Of a stretch of 64,000 bases of DNA, positions 8,412 to 17,577 are shown in pieces (the first letter of the stretch is position 1; each line of letters opens with the position of its first letter). The position numbers and the translations under genes are program-made. The DNA is from Burkholderiales bacterium (GTDB lineage: Bacteria > Pseudomonadota > Gammaproteobacteria > Burkholderiales > Burkholderiaceae_C): assembly GCA_021732385.1 (NCBI GenBank), contig JAKFVA010000015.1:62001-126000 (forward strand). The letters are read 5' to 3'. A model generated the notes under the pieces. It was not told the origin of the DNA. It ran no database searches and saw only the letters and a program-made list of their open reading frames with translations.

Positions 8412-9496
8412 AAATCGCATTGATTACCGATGCTTGGTTGCCTCAAGTCAATGGTGTGGTGACGACGCTGGTGGAGTTGGTGAAGGAACTTGGCGAGCTT
8501 GGTCACCAAGTTGACGTGATCCACCCAGCACTCTTCAAAACACGTCCTTGCCCCGGTTATGCTGGCATTGACTTGGCGATACGGCCCAGCAAAGACCTCA
8601 CGCGACAGCTTGATCAGTTGCAGCCGCAGGCGATTCACATTGCAACAGAAGGCCCCCTGGGCTGGGCGGCCCGTCGCTATTGCCGCAAAAATAAGCTGGC
8701 GTTCACCACAGCGTTTCACACCAAATTTCCAGAAATTCTTCACGCAGCATTGAAAATTCCTTTGTCGTGGGGCTACGCGCTATTCCGGCATTTCCACCGG
8801 CCCTCTGCCGGTGTAATGGTGCCAACCAAAGGCGTGCTGGAGATGCTCCAGCAGCGCGGCTTCAACAATTTGCGCGAGTGGACGCATAGCGTGGACACCC
8901 AGCTGTTCGAGTACCACACCGAGCCGCGTGTTTATGAGCCGCTAGGGGTGCTGTCGCGCCCGGTTTCGTTGTTTGTCGGGCGCTTGTCCTATGAAAAAAA
9001 TATCACTGCATTTCTTGACCTGGACATTCCTGGGACCAAGGTTGTGTGCGGAGTTGGTCCACTCGAAGCCGATTTGAAGCAGCGCTATCCCAATGTGCGT
9101 TGGGTGGGATTGCTCACTCGTACCGAGATTGCCAAACTATTTGCCGCTGCTGACGTGTTTGTTTTCCCCAGTAAATCCGAGACCTTCGGTTTGGTTATGC
9201 TGGAAGCTATGTCATGTGGCACGCCAGTGGCTGCCTATCCAGTTGATGGGCCGCTGCAGGTTCTGGGTAAAGGTACGCCGCAAGATCCGAACAACGTCCG
9301 GGGTGGTGTAATGCATGCCGATTTGCAGCAAGCCAGTTACAGCGCGTTAACGGTGGCACGCCACGAGGCGCGTTCGCGTGCACTGGACTTCACCTGGGCG
9401 CGCGCCGCTAGCTTGTTTATTGCTTATGTAGTGCCCACCAAGCAAACACTTGCCAGTGCCCAGCCGCAACGGCTTCCAAACCCACTTGCACCGTAA
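8408..9496 (+). CDS. family 4 glycosyltransferase, probable diacylglycerol glycosyltransferase (Agt-like)
   Basis: A 362-residue GT-B glycosyltransferase. The N-terminal domain begins KIALITDAWLPQVNGVVTTL, and the C-terminal nucleotide-sugar domain has VGRLSYEKN and the retaining-GT4 EX7E motif at Glu258 and Glu266 (ETFGLVMLEAMSCGTPV). It is translationally coupled (ATGA) to the PlcP-like phosphoesterase. In the PlcP-Agt pathway diacylglycerol freed from phospholipids is glycosylated to glycolipids that replace phospholipids when phosphate is scarce. Family membership is clear; the acceptor is an inference from neighbours. Mannosyl- or glucuronosyl-transfer to other lipids is also possible. 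Confidence 0.85.
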   Translation: MKIALITDAWLPQVNGVVTTLVELVKELGELGHQVDVIHPALFKTRPCPGYAGIDLAIRPSKDLTRQLDQLQPQAIHIATEGPLGWAARRYCRKNKLAFTTAFHTKFPEILHAALKIPLSWGYALFRHFHRPSAGVMVPTKGVLEMLQQRGFNNLREWTHSVDTQLFEYHTEPRVYEPLGVLSRPVSLFVGRLSYEKNITAFLDLDIPGTKVVCGVGPLEADLKQRYPNVRWVGLLTRTEIAKLFAAADVFVFPSKSETFGLVMLEAMSCGTPVAAYPVDGPLQVLGKGTPQDPNNVRGGVMHADLQQASYSALTVARHEARSRALDFTWARAASLFIAYVVPTKQTLASAQPQRLPNPLAP

Positions 9497-9552
9497 AAAA
9501 TCTGCCGGTATGCTTTCCCTACGCTGATATAGCCTTTCTCGCCGTATTTCCA

Positions 9553-11655
9553 ATGACAGACTCTTTTGCCAATTTGCAGGCTGTAGCAGCCGAGGCACCG
9601 TTTCCTTTTCTAGACCGCGACCACAGCATCCTGGCATTTAACCACCGGGTGCTTGAATTAGTGCGGCAGCCTGGCATTCCATTGCTGGAGCGCTTGCGTT
9701 ACCTGTGCATTGTTTCTGCCAATCTTGACGAGTTTTTTGAGGTTCGGGCCGAACTGCATCTGAGCGCGTTTCGTAATCAAGACGATAAAGGCCTCTACAG
9801 TATGGCCAGTATGCAGGCCTTGGCCTTGGCAGCGCATCAGTTGGTGGATGCCCAATACGTGCTGTACAACGACGAACTGTTGCCGGCCTTTGAAAAGCAA
9901 GGCATTCGTATCGTGGCACACAGCGAGCGCAATGCGGCCCAACTGCGCTGGGTGGCTGATTACTTTGAGCGCGAAGTAAAACCCTTGCTTATTCCCGTGG
10001 GGCTCGACCCTGCGCATCCATTTCCGCAAGTGGCCAACAAGTCACTGAATTTTGTGGTCCATCTAGGTGGCCAAGATGCCTTTGGCCGTGAGAACGACAT
10101 TGCCATAGTGAAGGTGCCACGCGCCCTGCCACGCCTGATTCGCATGCCAGCCAGGGTGTCGGGGCATCAGACCTTGTTTGTTTCCCTCTCTAGCGTGATC
10201 CGCGCCCACCTGGTGGATTTGTTTCCAGACCGCCAGGTGGGCCAGTTCTCGCAATTTCGCGTGACCCGCCATTCCGATCTCGCGGTTGATGAAGACGATG
10301 TGCAGGATTTGCTTACAGCGTTGCGGCTGGGTTTGCAGCACCGCCACTACGGGCAGGCTGTGCGCCTGGAAGTATCGGCGGGCTGCTCGCAACACCTGGT
10401 GAACTTTTTACTCAAGCAGTTTGAGCTGCCAGAATTGGCGTTGTACCGGGTGCAAGGCCCAGTCAACCTGGCGCGGCTGACGCAACTGATTGACCTGGTG
10501 GACGAACCCCGTTTGAGCTTTGCACCCTATAAAGCGGTGTACCCCAGGCAGTTGACGCAAGGCCAGTCGTTCTTTGACCGACTCAAGCAGGGCGATGTAC
10601 TGATACACCAGCCCTTTGAAAGCTTTGACGGTGTCCTCGCTTTTTTACGTGAAGCGGTACATGACCCGAAAGTGCTGGCTATCAAGCAAACCATCTACCG
10701 AACGGGGGCTGACTCCGCATTGATGGAACTGCTGCGTGAGGCTGTGCGCCGTGGGAAGGAAGTGATGGTGGTGGTCGAGCTCAAGGCGCGCTTTGATGAA
10801 GAGGCCAATATCAACTGGGCTGAGGCTTTGGAATCTATTGGGGCACAAGTGGTGTACGGTGTGGTAGGCCTCAAAACTCACGCAAAAATGCTACTGATCA
10901 CGCGCAAAGAAGGCAAACACTTTGTGCGCTATGCACACCTGTCTACGGGCAACTACAACCCTCGCACTGCGCGACTGTACACCGATATGAGCCACCTTAC
11001 CGCTGATCCGGATCTGACTGCTGACGTAGAGAATGTGCTGGTACATCTGGCTAGCCAGGGCCGTTTGCCCAAGCTCAATATGCTGTGGGTTGCCCCTTTT
11101 GATCTGCATAGCAATTTACTGGCAAAAATAACCCAGTTGGCGCAAGCTGCCAGTGAGGGAAAGCCCGCGCGCCTGATTGCAAAAATGAATGCCCTGACTG
11201 ATGAGGCGCTGATACTAGCTATGGTGAAAGCGTCTCAGGCGGGCGTGAAGATAGATTTGGTAATACGTGGGGCGTGCATGCTGCCGGCGCAGTTGCCAGG
11301 ATTAACCAACAATATTTGTGTGCGTTCGATAGTCGGGCGCTTTTTGGAGCACTCTCGTATTTTCTATTTCAGCATAGGAAATAAAGACAGCGTGTATCTT
11401 GCCAGTGCCGATTGGATGAGCCGTAACATGCACCGCCGCATTGAAGTCGCTTGGCCCGTCACAGATGCTGCGCTGAAACGAAAAATTGTGGATGAGGCTC
11501 TTGTGCCTTACTTGCATGATGGCAAAGATGCGTGGAGCCTCCATGCTGATGGCTCCTATGTCAGCGTGGCCGCAAGCCCAAGCGCCACCGGACACAGCGC
11601 GCAAGCTGCACTGATGCTGCGCTACGTTGCTGACTTGCCAAGCGCCCGATTGTGA
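9553..11655 (+). CDS. ppk1: polyphosphate kinase 1
   Basis: Makes inorganic polyphosphate from ATP, reversibly, at the membrane or in polyphosphate granules. The 700 residues show the four-domain PPK1 layout, starting FLDRDHSILAFNHRVLELV and SANLDEFFEVR. The phosphorylated histidine is His443 (GLKTHAKM), with the second conserved His600 (FLEHSRIFYF). Both are offset by eight from E. coli His435 and His592. The C-terminal catalytic part has DWMSRNMHRRIEVAWPV. It follows the glycosyltransferase after 56 bases and overlaps the sixA-like gene. No Pho box is evident just upstream; it may be read from the olsB promoter. Confidence 0.97.
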   Translation: MTDSFANLQAVAAEAPFPFLDRDHSILAFNHRVLELVRQPGIPLLERLRYLCIVSANLDEFFEVRAELHLSAFRNQDDKGLYSMASMQALALAAHQLVDAQYVLYNDELLPAFEKQGIRIVAHSERNAAQLRWVADYFEREVKPLLIPVGLDPAHPFPQVANKSLNFVVHLGGQDAFGRENDIAIVKVPRALPRLIRMPARVSGHQTLFVSLSSVIRAHLVDLFPDRQVGQFSQFRVTRHSDLAVDEDDVQDLLTALRLGLQHRHYGQAVRLEVSAGCSQHLVNFLLKQFELPELALYRVQGPVNLARLTQLIDLVDEPRLSFAPYKAVYPRQLTQGQSFFDRLKQGDVLIHQPFESFDGVLAFLREAVHDPKVLAIKQTIYRTGADSALMELLREAVRRGKEVMVVVELKARFDEEANINWAEALESIGAQVVYGVVGLKTHAKMLLITRKEGKHFVRYAHLSTGNYNPRTARLYTDMSHLTADPDLTADVENVLVHLASQGRLPKLNMLWVAPFDLHSNLLAKITQLAQAASEGKPARLIAKMNALTDEALILAMVKASQAGVKIDLVIRGACMLPAQLPGLTNNICVRSIVGRFLEHSRIFYFSIGNKDSVYLASADWMSRNMHRRIEVAWPVTDAALKRKIVDEALVPYLHDGKDAWSLHADGSYVSVAASPSATGHSAQAALMLRYVADLPSARL

Positions 11656-11657
11656 CC

Positions 11658-12119
11658 ATGGACCTGATTTTGTGGCGCCATGCCGAGGCCGAAGAATGGA
11701 CAGCAGGCTGCAATGACTTGGAGCGCTCCCTCACGGCGCGCGGCGAGAAGCAGGCGGCCCGTATGGCCAATTGGCTGGACCGGCAGTTACCTGAAGGCGC
11801 CCGTATTGTGGCCAGCCCAGCGCGGCGCACAGAACAAACTGTCATGGCGTTAGGACGCAAGTACAAGCTGCGGTCCGAAATTTCCCCTGATGGTACGGTT
11901 GGGCAATTGCTGGAATTGGTTCAGTGGCCTAATAGCCGCGCCCCGGTGCTGGTGGTTGGGCACCAGCCGGTTTTGGGGCAAGTCGTGTCGCGTTTGATGA
12001 ACTTGACAACGCCAGATTTCCCGGTAAAAAAAGGCATGGTGTGGTGGTTGCGCAGCCGAGACCGAGATGACGCAAACCAAACGGTAGTGATTGCCGTGCA
12101 GTCGCCTGAATTTCTTTAG
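11658..12119 (+). CDS. sixA: SixA-like phosphohistidine phosphatase (histidine phosphatase superfamily)
   Basis: A small (153-residue) branch-1 histidine phosphatase with the catalytic RHAEAEE motif at the N-terminus, IVASPARRTEQT in the middle and VLVVGHQPVLGQ holding the second catalytic histidine. SixA dephosphorylates phosphohistidine in signalling or PTS proteins; the substrate here is unknown. ATG 11658 is 2 bases past the ppk1 stop; a GTG at 11652 overlapping that stop is an alternative. Its end overlaps the converging ppx by 4 bases. Position right after ppk1 hints at a link with polyphosphate or the Pho relay, unproven. Confidence 0.85.
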   Translation: MDLILWRHAEAEEWTAGCNDLERSLTARGEKQAARMANWLDRQLPEGARIVASPARRTEQTVMALGRKYKLRSEISPDGTVGQLLELVQWPNSRAPVLVVGHQPVLGQVVSRLMNLTTPDFPVKKGMVWWLRSRDRDDANQTVVIAVQSPEFL

Positions 12120-13624
12120 CCCGAGTTACAGCCTGACAAAACCAGGGACCAACTGGTTTTTTGCCAGGCAAGTGCCTCTTGCCGCAATAGGTGTGCAGAT
12201 TGGGGAAAATTGTCTGACCAGCCCGGACGGCAGGTTAAATGGATATCGCGCATACCAGCGGGTTGGTGTTGCAATGAAATGCCCGCTAAATCAGGCTCGC
12301 GCCTGGCATGACAAAAAATAACCGCAAGGCGCAGCGCAAACAACTGCTTGACGAATACGTCGTCGTCAAAGTCTACTTCCAGCTTGCGTAGCTTGCCACG
12401 GTGGCCCAGCACCAGCAAGCTAAGGCGATGCAGCTCGGGCAGGGCAAATCCAGGCGCGTCGGCATGCTCGAGAATGTAGGCACCATGCTTGTGGTAATCG
12501 CTGTGCGAGACATGGGTACCAATTTCATGCAACCAAGCGGCCCAATCGAGCTTGCGCTGGTAGCGGGAAATTTCGGTAGACGTGGTTTTGGGCTGGATCT
12601 GAGCAAAGAGCTGGTTGGCTACTCGACTCACCCGTGTCGCGTGCTTGATGTCAACTTCAAATTTACGTGCCAAGCGCTGCACGCTGGCAGATCGGTGGTC
12701 AGTTTGGTTTTGTTCACGATCAAGCAAATCGTATAAGACGCCATGACGCAGCGCGCCTTGCGCTGCGTGCAGGATATCAATATCAAGCAGGTTAAACACT
12801 GCGCGCAGCACGCTAATTCCGCCACCCAAAACAGCGCGGCGATCGTCTTTGAGACCATCAAGCCGTACACGGTCTGCGCTTTGCGCTCGCACCAGTTTAT
12901 CTAGCAGCCAGTCAAGGCCTGCGCGGTTGACTTCACCTGCTGGCCAGCCGTTAGCAGCCAACACATCACAAACCGCTCCGATAGTGCCTGATGAACCGTA
13001 AGCGATTTCCCAGGCATTGCGTTGGTATGTCTCCAGGGCTTCGTCCAAAACGGCCTTGGCGGCGATTTCAGCGCTTTGAAAAGCCCCGGTTGTAAAGCTG
13101 CCGTCTGGGAAGTACTTCATGGACCAAGCCACGCTACCTACCCTATACGACTCGGTGACGCGCGCTTCCAAGCCGCTACCCAATATCAATTCAGTTGAGC
13201 GCCCGCCAATATCAATGACCAACCGGCTTTCGTCGGATTGAGGTAGGAGGTGTGCAACGCCTTGGTAAATCAGGCGCGCTTCCTCACGTCCGGAAATAAT
13301 ATCGATGGGAAAGCCCAAAGCCCGGTGAGCACCAGCGAGAAATTCGTCCCGGTTACGGGCTTCGCGCAATGTTTGTGTGGCTACAGCCCGCACATGGGTC
13401 GAATCAAAGCCCGCCAGTCGTTCGCCAAAGCGAGCCAAACATTCCCAACCGCGTTGCATGGCCACCGGAGTCAAGTTGCGTTCGCTGTCGAGGCCGTTAC
13501 CCTGGCGCACGGTTTCTTTGAGGTATTCGGTACGGTGAATTTGGCCGTATTCAAGACGGCCAATCTCCAGCCTGAAGCTGTTTGAGCCTAAATCTACTGC
13601 CGCCAGGCGCGTTCCGTTTTGCAT
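12116..13624 (-). CDS. ppx: exopolyphosphatase Ppx/GppA family
   Basis: Releases phosphate from the ends of polyphosphate, or pppGpp in GppA-type members. The actin-like ATPase-fold domain is seen in AAVDLGSNSFRLEIG at the N-terminus and LVIDIGGRSTELILG near residue 150; the C-terminal half is HD-like (WLHEIGTHVSHSDYHKHG). With ATG 13624 (MQNGTRLAAVDLG) it has 502 residues, close to E. coli Ppx; the frame extends to 13705 without family resemblance. It is convergent with ppk1-sixA, so synthesis and breakdown genes face each other tail to tail with a 4-base overlap. Confidence 0.93.
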   Translation of the reverse strand: MQNGTRLAAVDLGSNSFRLEIGRLEYGQIHRTEYLKETVRQGNGLDSERNLTPVAMQRGWECLARFGERLAGFDSTHVRAVATQTLREARNRDEFLAGAHRALGFPIDIISGREEARLIYQGVAHLLPQSDESRLVIDIGGRSTELILGSGLEARVTESYRVGSVAWSMKYFPDGSFTTGAFQSAEIAAKAVLDEALETYQRNAWEIAYGSSGTIGAVCDVLAANGWPAGEVNRAGLDWLLDKLVRAQSADRVRLDGLKDDRRAVLGGGISVLRAVFNLLDIDILHAAQGALRHGVLYDLLDREQNQTDHRSASVQRLARKFEVDIKHATRVSRVANQLFAQIQPKTTSTEISRYQRKLDWAAWLHEIGTHVSHSDYHKHGAYILEHADAPGFALPELHRLSLLVLGHRGKLRKLEVDFDDDVFVKQLFALRLAVIFCHARREPDLAGISLQHQPAGMRDIHLTCRPGWSDNFPQSAHLLRQEALAWQKTSWSLVLSGCNSG

Positions 13625-13827
13625 TGCATGTGTACTCGTCTTGCTTTGGCCAGCATAGCATTCAAGCCGAAAGCGAGGGGGAGTTAGCAGTGCTGTGGCT
13701 TGCATTCAAAGACTCAAAAACAGAGAAATAGTAGTTATAAATAAGTAACGGCTCCCACCCACTAATTGTGAGTAGAAGCCGCAGATTATTTTAAGTAGGA
13801 CTTGCAGGAATTCCGGCCCTGCACCTA

Positions 13828-14313
13828 TTACTTTTTCGCTGGGGGGGGTGTCAGCACGCGGTCAACAATGTGGATGACGCCGTTGCTAGCCACCACATCA
13901 GCTTTTTGCACCAATGCATCTTCAACCGTAACGAAGTCGCCCGCTTTAGAGACTTCCACGGTAGCTCCATTTACCGTCGTGACTTTGCCGTTTTTAACAG
14001 CGGCCGCATTCACCGAAGCTGGAAGCACATGAAACTTGAGAACTGCGGCTAGTAAAGCCGGGTCTTTGCCCAACGCTTCCATGGTTTTGGCGGGGACTGC
14101 CTTGAAGGCCTCATTGCTTGGCGCGAAAACGGTGAATGGACCAGTGCTTCGCAGTGTTTCAGTAAGACCAGCTTTGCCAACCAAGCCGTTAAGCGTGCTT
14201 AAGTCTGGAGTGGCGGCAATGGTGTCGGCAACAGATACGGTGGTGGGACCCGTTGCGCAACCAGCCAAAATGGCAGCAGCGGCAACGGACAACAAAAATT
14301 TACGCGTCAGCAT
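13828..14313 (-). CDS. fasciclin (FAS1)-domain lipoprotein
   Basis: A 161-residue exported protein. The signal ends in the lipobox LAGC with Cys19, so it is a predicted lipoprotein. The remainder is a single FAS1 domain: LSTLNGLVGKAGL, then the H1 box TVFAPSNEAF, and the H2 region ASNGVIHIVDRVLTP at the end. FAS1 domains mediate adhesion. AGGAGA stands 9 bases before ATG 14313. It is divergent from pstS, sharing 199 bases with the Pho box, so PhoB control is possible. Ligand unknown. Confidence 0.9.
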   Translation of the reverse strand: MLTRKFLLSVAAAAILAGCATGPTTVSVADTIAATPDLSTLNGLVGKAGLTETLRSTGPFTVFAPSNEAFKAVPAKTMEALGKDPALLAAVLKFHVLPASVNAAAVKNGKVTTVNGATVEVSKAGDFVTVEDALVQKADVVASNGVIHIVDRVLTPPPAKK

Positions 14314-14442
14314 GGTTGTTATCTCCTAGGGTTTAGACCAGACGAGGTTAAGTTTTTTGTGTGACCAAACCATGACATCCCAGACTTGAGGCACATTTCT
14401 ATTTACGTAAGCGATTGAATTACAACAAGATTTTTCCCGGAG

Positions 14443-14460
14443 CTGTCACATGAACGTCAT
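14443..14460 (+). promoter_or_regulatory. Pho box (PhoB site) upstream of pstS
   Basis: CTGTCAC-ATGA-ACGTCAT matches the 7-4-7 PhoB direct-repeat consensus closely, 53 bases before the pstS ATG. A weaker half-site (GGCGCAT, 14465) continues the 11-base phase. A poor -10 (TACAGT, 14471) follows, as is usual for PhoB-activated promoters that lack a good -35. Confidence 0.75.
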
Positions 14461-14512
14461 ATGAGGCGCATACAGTGACGTTGTAATTTCAATCACTCAT
14501 GAGGTACCTTTG

Positions 14513-15541
14513 ATGAAACTGAATCTGAAACTTGCTGCGCTTGGTATGGCCATTTTTGCTGCTACGGCGTCGGCACAAGAAGTTACTGGCGCAGGTGCCA
14601 GTTTTCCGGCTCCTCTGTATTCCAAATGGGCGTCCGACTACAACAAGGCCACTGGTGTGCGCATTAACTACCAGTCGGTCGGTTCGGGTGCGGGCCTTCG
14701 CCAGATTGTTGGCAAAACGGTGGACTTTGGTGCCTCAGACGCGCCACTGAAAGACGACGAACTGGCCAAAAACGGTTTGATGCAGTTTCCCACTGTTATT
14801 GGTGGGGTAGTTCCTGTGATCAACATCCGAGGCATCGCGCCTGGGCAAATGAAGCTTACTGGCCAGGTTTTGGGTGATATTTTTCTGGGCAAAATAACCA
14901 AATGGAATGACCCCGCAATCAAGGCGCTGAATCCCACGTTGCCTTTGCCTGACGCTGCCATATCGCCCGTACGACGTGCTGATGGCTCGGGTACCACCTT
15001 TATCTTCACAAACTATCTCAGTAAGGTAAATGCGGAGTGGAAGGCCAAGGTTGGTGAAGGAACTGCGGTGAATTGGCCGGCCGGCGCAGGCGGTAAGGGC
15101 AATGAAGGCGTAGCAGCTTTTGTAGGTCGTTTGCCGAATTCCATTGGCTACTTAGAGTACGCTTATGTCAAACAAAACAAATTGACGTATGCGCAGATGC
15201 AAAACGCTGCTGGCGCTTATGTTTCCCCTGAAGACGATAGTTTCAAGGCCGCAGCGGCCGGTGCCGACTGGAGCAAAACTTTCTACCAAATCTTGACCAA
15301 TCAGCCTGGTGCGGCATCATGGCCAATCACCGGCGCTACCTTCATCTTGATGCATAAAGTTCAGGACAAGCCAGCGCAAGCAGCAGCGTCGTTCAAGTTT
15401 TTTGATTGGGCTTACAAAAATGGTGATGCAACTTCTGCCAGCTTGGACTATGTGCCTATGCCTCCCAGCGTTAAGCTCATCATTGAAAAAGCTTGGGGTG
15501 ATGTAAAAGACGCGTCAGGCAAGGCGATTGCATACAAGTAA
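14513..15541 (+). CDS. pstS: phosphate ABC transporter periplasmic binding protein
   Basis: Captures phosphate in the periplasm for PstCAB. ATG 14513 gives 342 residues with a signal peptide cut after ATASA (before QEVTGAG). Ligand-site stretches are GAGASFPAPLYSKW, SVGSGAGLRQI, DFGASDAPL and RADGSGTTFIF. The reported open frame starts one codon earlier at TTG; ATG with GAGG 8 bases upstream is better. A Pho box lies upstream. A long stem-loop separates it from pstC, consistent with extra pstS message. Confidence 0.97.
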   Translation: MKLNLKLAALGMAIFAATASAQEVTGAGASFPAPLYSKWASDYNKATGVRINYQSVGSGAGLRQIVGKTVDFGASDAPLKDDELAKNGLMQFPTVIGGVVPVINIRGIAPGQMKLTGQVLGDIFLGKITKWNDPAIKALNPTLPLPDAAISPVRRADGSGTTFIFTNYLSKVNAEWKAKVGEGTAVNWPAGAGGKGNEGVAAFVGRLPNSIGYLEYAYVKQNKLTYAQMQNAAGAYVSPEDDSFKAAAAGADWSKTFYQILTNQPGAASWPITGATFILMHKVQDKPAQAAASFKFFDWAYKNGDATSASLDYVPMPPSVKLIIEKAWGDVKDASGKAIAYK

Positions 15542-15586
15542 AACTGGTGAGCTCTCCCGGTTTATAAAGCGCATCGTTAAAAATTT

Positions 15587-15618
15587 AATACCACCAAGCA
15601 AACTGGCTTGGTGGTATT
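15587..15618 (+). other. intercistronic stem-loop between pstS and pstC
   Basis: A perfect 13-base inverted repeat, AATACCACCAAGC and its complement, with a 6-base loop (15600-15605). No run of T follows, so it is more likely an RNA-stabilising or partly terminating hairpin that keeps PstS in excess over the membrane parts than a full terminator. Confidence 0.7.
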
Positions 15619-15641
15619 GTTGATTTACTAAGGCCAACAAC

Positions 15642-16670
15642 GTGTCAAGCACTCTGCCCGTGGGCAAAGCCACTTTGCCTGCTAAAACCAACTCGCGCAT
15701 GCGCTCTGCTTCAAATCCTCCCCCGGCTTCACAAAGCACAGGTCAGTTAGCTGATGTTGTGTTTGGCTTTCTGGCCAAGGCGGCTGCTGTCTTGACGATG
15801 GGTTTGCTCCTTGCAATTTTGGCGTCACTTGTAGTGGGCGCGTGGCCAGCGATTTCCAAATATGGCTTGGGATTTTTAACCAGCACAGTCTGGGATCCTG
15901 TGCAACTCGAATTTGGTGGCTTGGTGATGATTTACGGCACGATTGCCACATCGCTGATTGCCCTTGTGATTGCTGTACCTGTCAGTTTTGGCATTGCCTT
16001 GTTTTTGACTGAGCTCTCGCCAGCATGGTTGAAGCGCCCGCTGGGAACGGCTATTGAATTGTTGGCAGCCGTCCCTTCGATCGTCTATGGAATGTGGGGC
16101 CTGCTGGTATTTGGGCCGATTCTTGGCGAGTATGTTCAGGCACCTTTGCAGGCGGTATTTACTGGTGTGCCCGTGTTGGGTGCGTTGGTAAGTGGCCCAC
16201 CGGTTGGCATTGGAATTTTGTCAGCCGGTATTATTTTGGCGATCATGATCATCCCATTCATTGCGTCGGTGATGCGAGATGTATTTGATGTGACGCCAGC
16301 CTTGCTTAAGGAATCAGCTTACGGTTTAGGTGCAACTACTTGGGAAGTTGTGTCCAAGGTTGTACTGCCTTACACAAAAGCCGGTGTCATTGGCGGAATC
16401 ATGCTGGGACTGGGTCGAGCGCTTGGTGAAACCATGGCGGTCACATTTGTGATTGGTAACTTCAATCAATTGGATTCGTTGAGCTTGTTCCAGGCTGCCA
16501 ACAGCATTACCTCTGCATTGGCCAATGAATTTGCCGAGGCAGGCGAGGGGCTGCATCAAGCTTCCCTAATTTATTTGGGCCTCATATTATTCTTTATCAC
16601 CTTCGTCGTACTGGTTCTATCGAAACTATTGCTGTCGCAACTTGCAAAAAGTGAGGGGACTAAAGCATGA
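15642..16670 (+). CDS. pstC: phosphate ABC transporter permease PstC
   Basis: Inner-membrane half of the phosphate channel. The 342 residues have about 30 polar N-terminal residues, then six or so membrane helices and the EAA-type loop around [46 protein letters not shown] is typical PstC. The start is GTG 15642, with AAGG 8 bases upstream; an ATG at 15699 would cut 19 residues. The stop overlaps the pstA start (ATGA). Confidence 0.95.
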   Translation: MSSTLPVGKATLPAKTNSRMRSASNPPPASQSTGQLADVVFGFLAKAAAVLTMGLLLAILASLVVGAWPAISKYGLGFLTSTVWDPVQLEFGGLVMIYGTIATSLIALVIAVPVSFGIALFLTELSPAWLKRPLGTAIELLAAVPSIVYGMWGLLVFGPILGEYVQAPLQAVFTGVPVLGALVSGPPVGIGILSAGIILAIMIIPFIASVMRDVFDVTPALLKESAYGLGATTWEVVSKVVLPYTKAGVIGGIMLGLGRALGETMAVTFVIGNFNQLDSLSLFQAANSITSALANEFAEAGEGLHQASLIYLGLILFFITFVVLVLSKLLLSQLAKSEGTKA

Positions 16671-17527
16671 GTGCCGTTATGAAAGATGCGCGTCTGCAGA
16701 AGTTTAACCAGCGCAAGTTGGTGAACCAATTAGCCATTGTTTTGGCAATGGCTGCCATGTTGTTTGGCCTAGTCTGGCTGACTTGGATTCTTTGGGAAAC
16801 GCTTAGATTGGGAATCTCTGGCCTCTCGGTGGCATTGTTCACACAGATGACACCACCGCCTAACGAGGCTGGGGGTTTGGCTAATGCGATTTTTGGTTCT
16901 TTTTTGATGGTGATGTTGGCTACTTTTGTGGGCACGCCTATTGGCATCATGGCGGGGATTTACTTGGCCGAATATGACAACAAAACCTGGTTAGCTTCGG
17001 TCACGCGCTATGTAAATGATATTTTGTTGTCGGCACCGTCGATTGTGGTGGGTTTGTTTATTTATGCAGTTGTGGTGTCGCGCTTTAAATCTTTTTCTGG
17101 CTGGGCTGGCGTGCTTGCACTCGCTTTGCTCGTTATTCCCGTAGTCATTAGAACCACAGAGAACATGTTGCAGTTGATTCCATCGGCATTGCGTGAGGCC
17201 GCTTACGCTTTGGGCGCACCGAAGTGGAAAGTCATCATGAGCATTACGCTAAAGGCGGCAAGGGCGGGCGTGATTACCGGAATTTTGCTTGCTGTGGCTC
17301 GGATATCTGGTGAAACGGCGCCTCTGCTGTTTACCGCACTCAGCAACCAGTTTTGGACCTCCAGCTTGAGTGAGCCTATGGCCAGTTTGCCCGTTACCAT
17401 TTTTAAATTTGCCTTAAGCCCATATGAAAACTGGCAGCAATTAGCCTGGGCGGGCGTTTTCTTGATTACGGTGGCAGTACTTGCGCTCAATATCTTGGCG
17501 CGCTTGCTCACGCAAGAAAAGCATTAA
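16667..17527 (+). CDS. pstA: phosphate ABC transporter permease PstA
   Basis: Second permease of the phosphate transporter, 286 residues, six predicted helices. The cytoplasmic loop [21 protein letters not shown] contacts PstB, and [14 protein letters not shown] is a PstA hallmark. ATG 16667 overlaps the pstC stop. pstB follows after 50 bases. Confidence 0.96.
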   Translation: MSAVMKDARLQKFNQRKLVNQLAIVLAMAAMLFGLVWLTWILWETLRLGISGLSVALFTQMTPPPNEAGGLANAIFGSFLMVMLATFVGTPIGIMAGIYLAEYDNKTWLASVTRYVNDILLSAPSIVVGLFIYAVVVSRFKSFSGWAGVLALALLVIPVVIRTTENMLQLIPSALREAAYALGAPKWKVIMSITLKAARAGVITGILLAVARISGETAPLLFTALSNQFWTSSLSEPMASLPVTIFKFALSPYENWQQLAWAGVFLITVAVLALNILARLLTQEKH

Positions 17528-17577
17528 CGCAAATCCCAGATACCGATGTCAATTTACTTCAAGAAACAAGGTTAGCA

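Noticed and set aside
13745-13780. Imperfect inverted repeat (GGCT...AGCC) after ppx and the FAS1 gene
   Set aside because: Several mismatches in the stem and no T tract, so not called a terminator.
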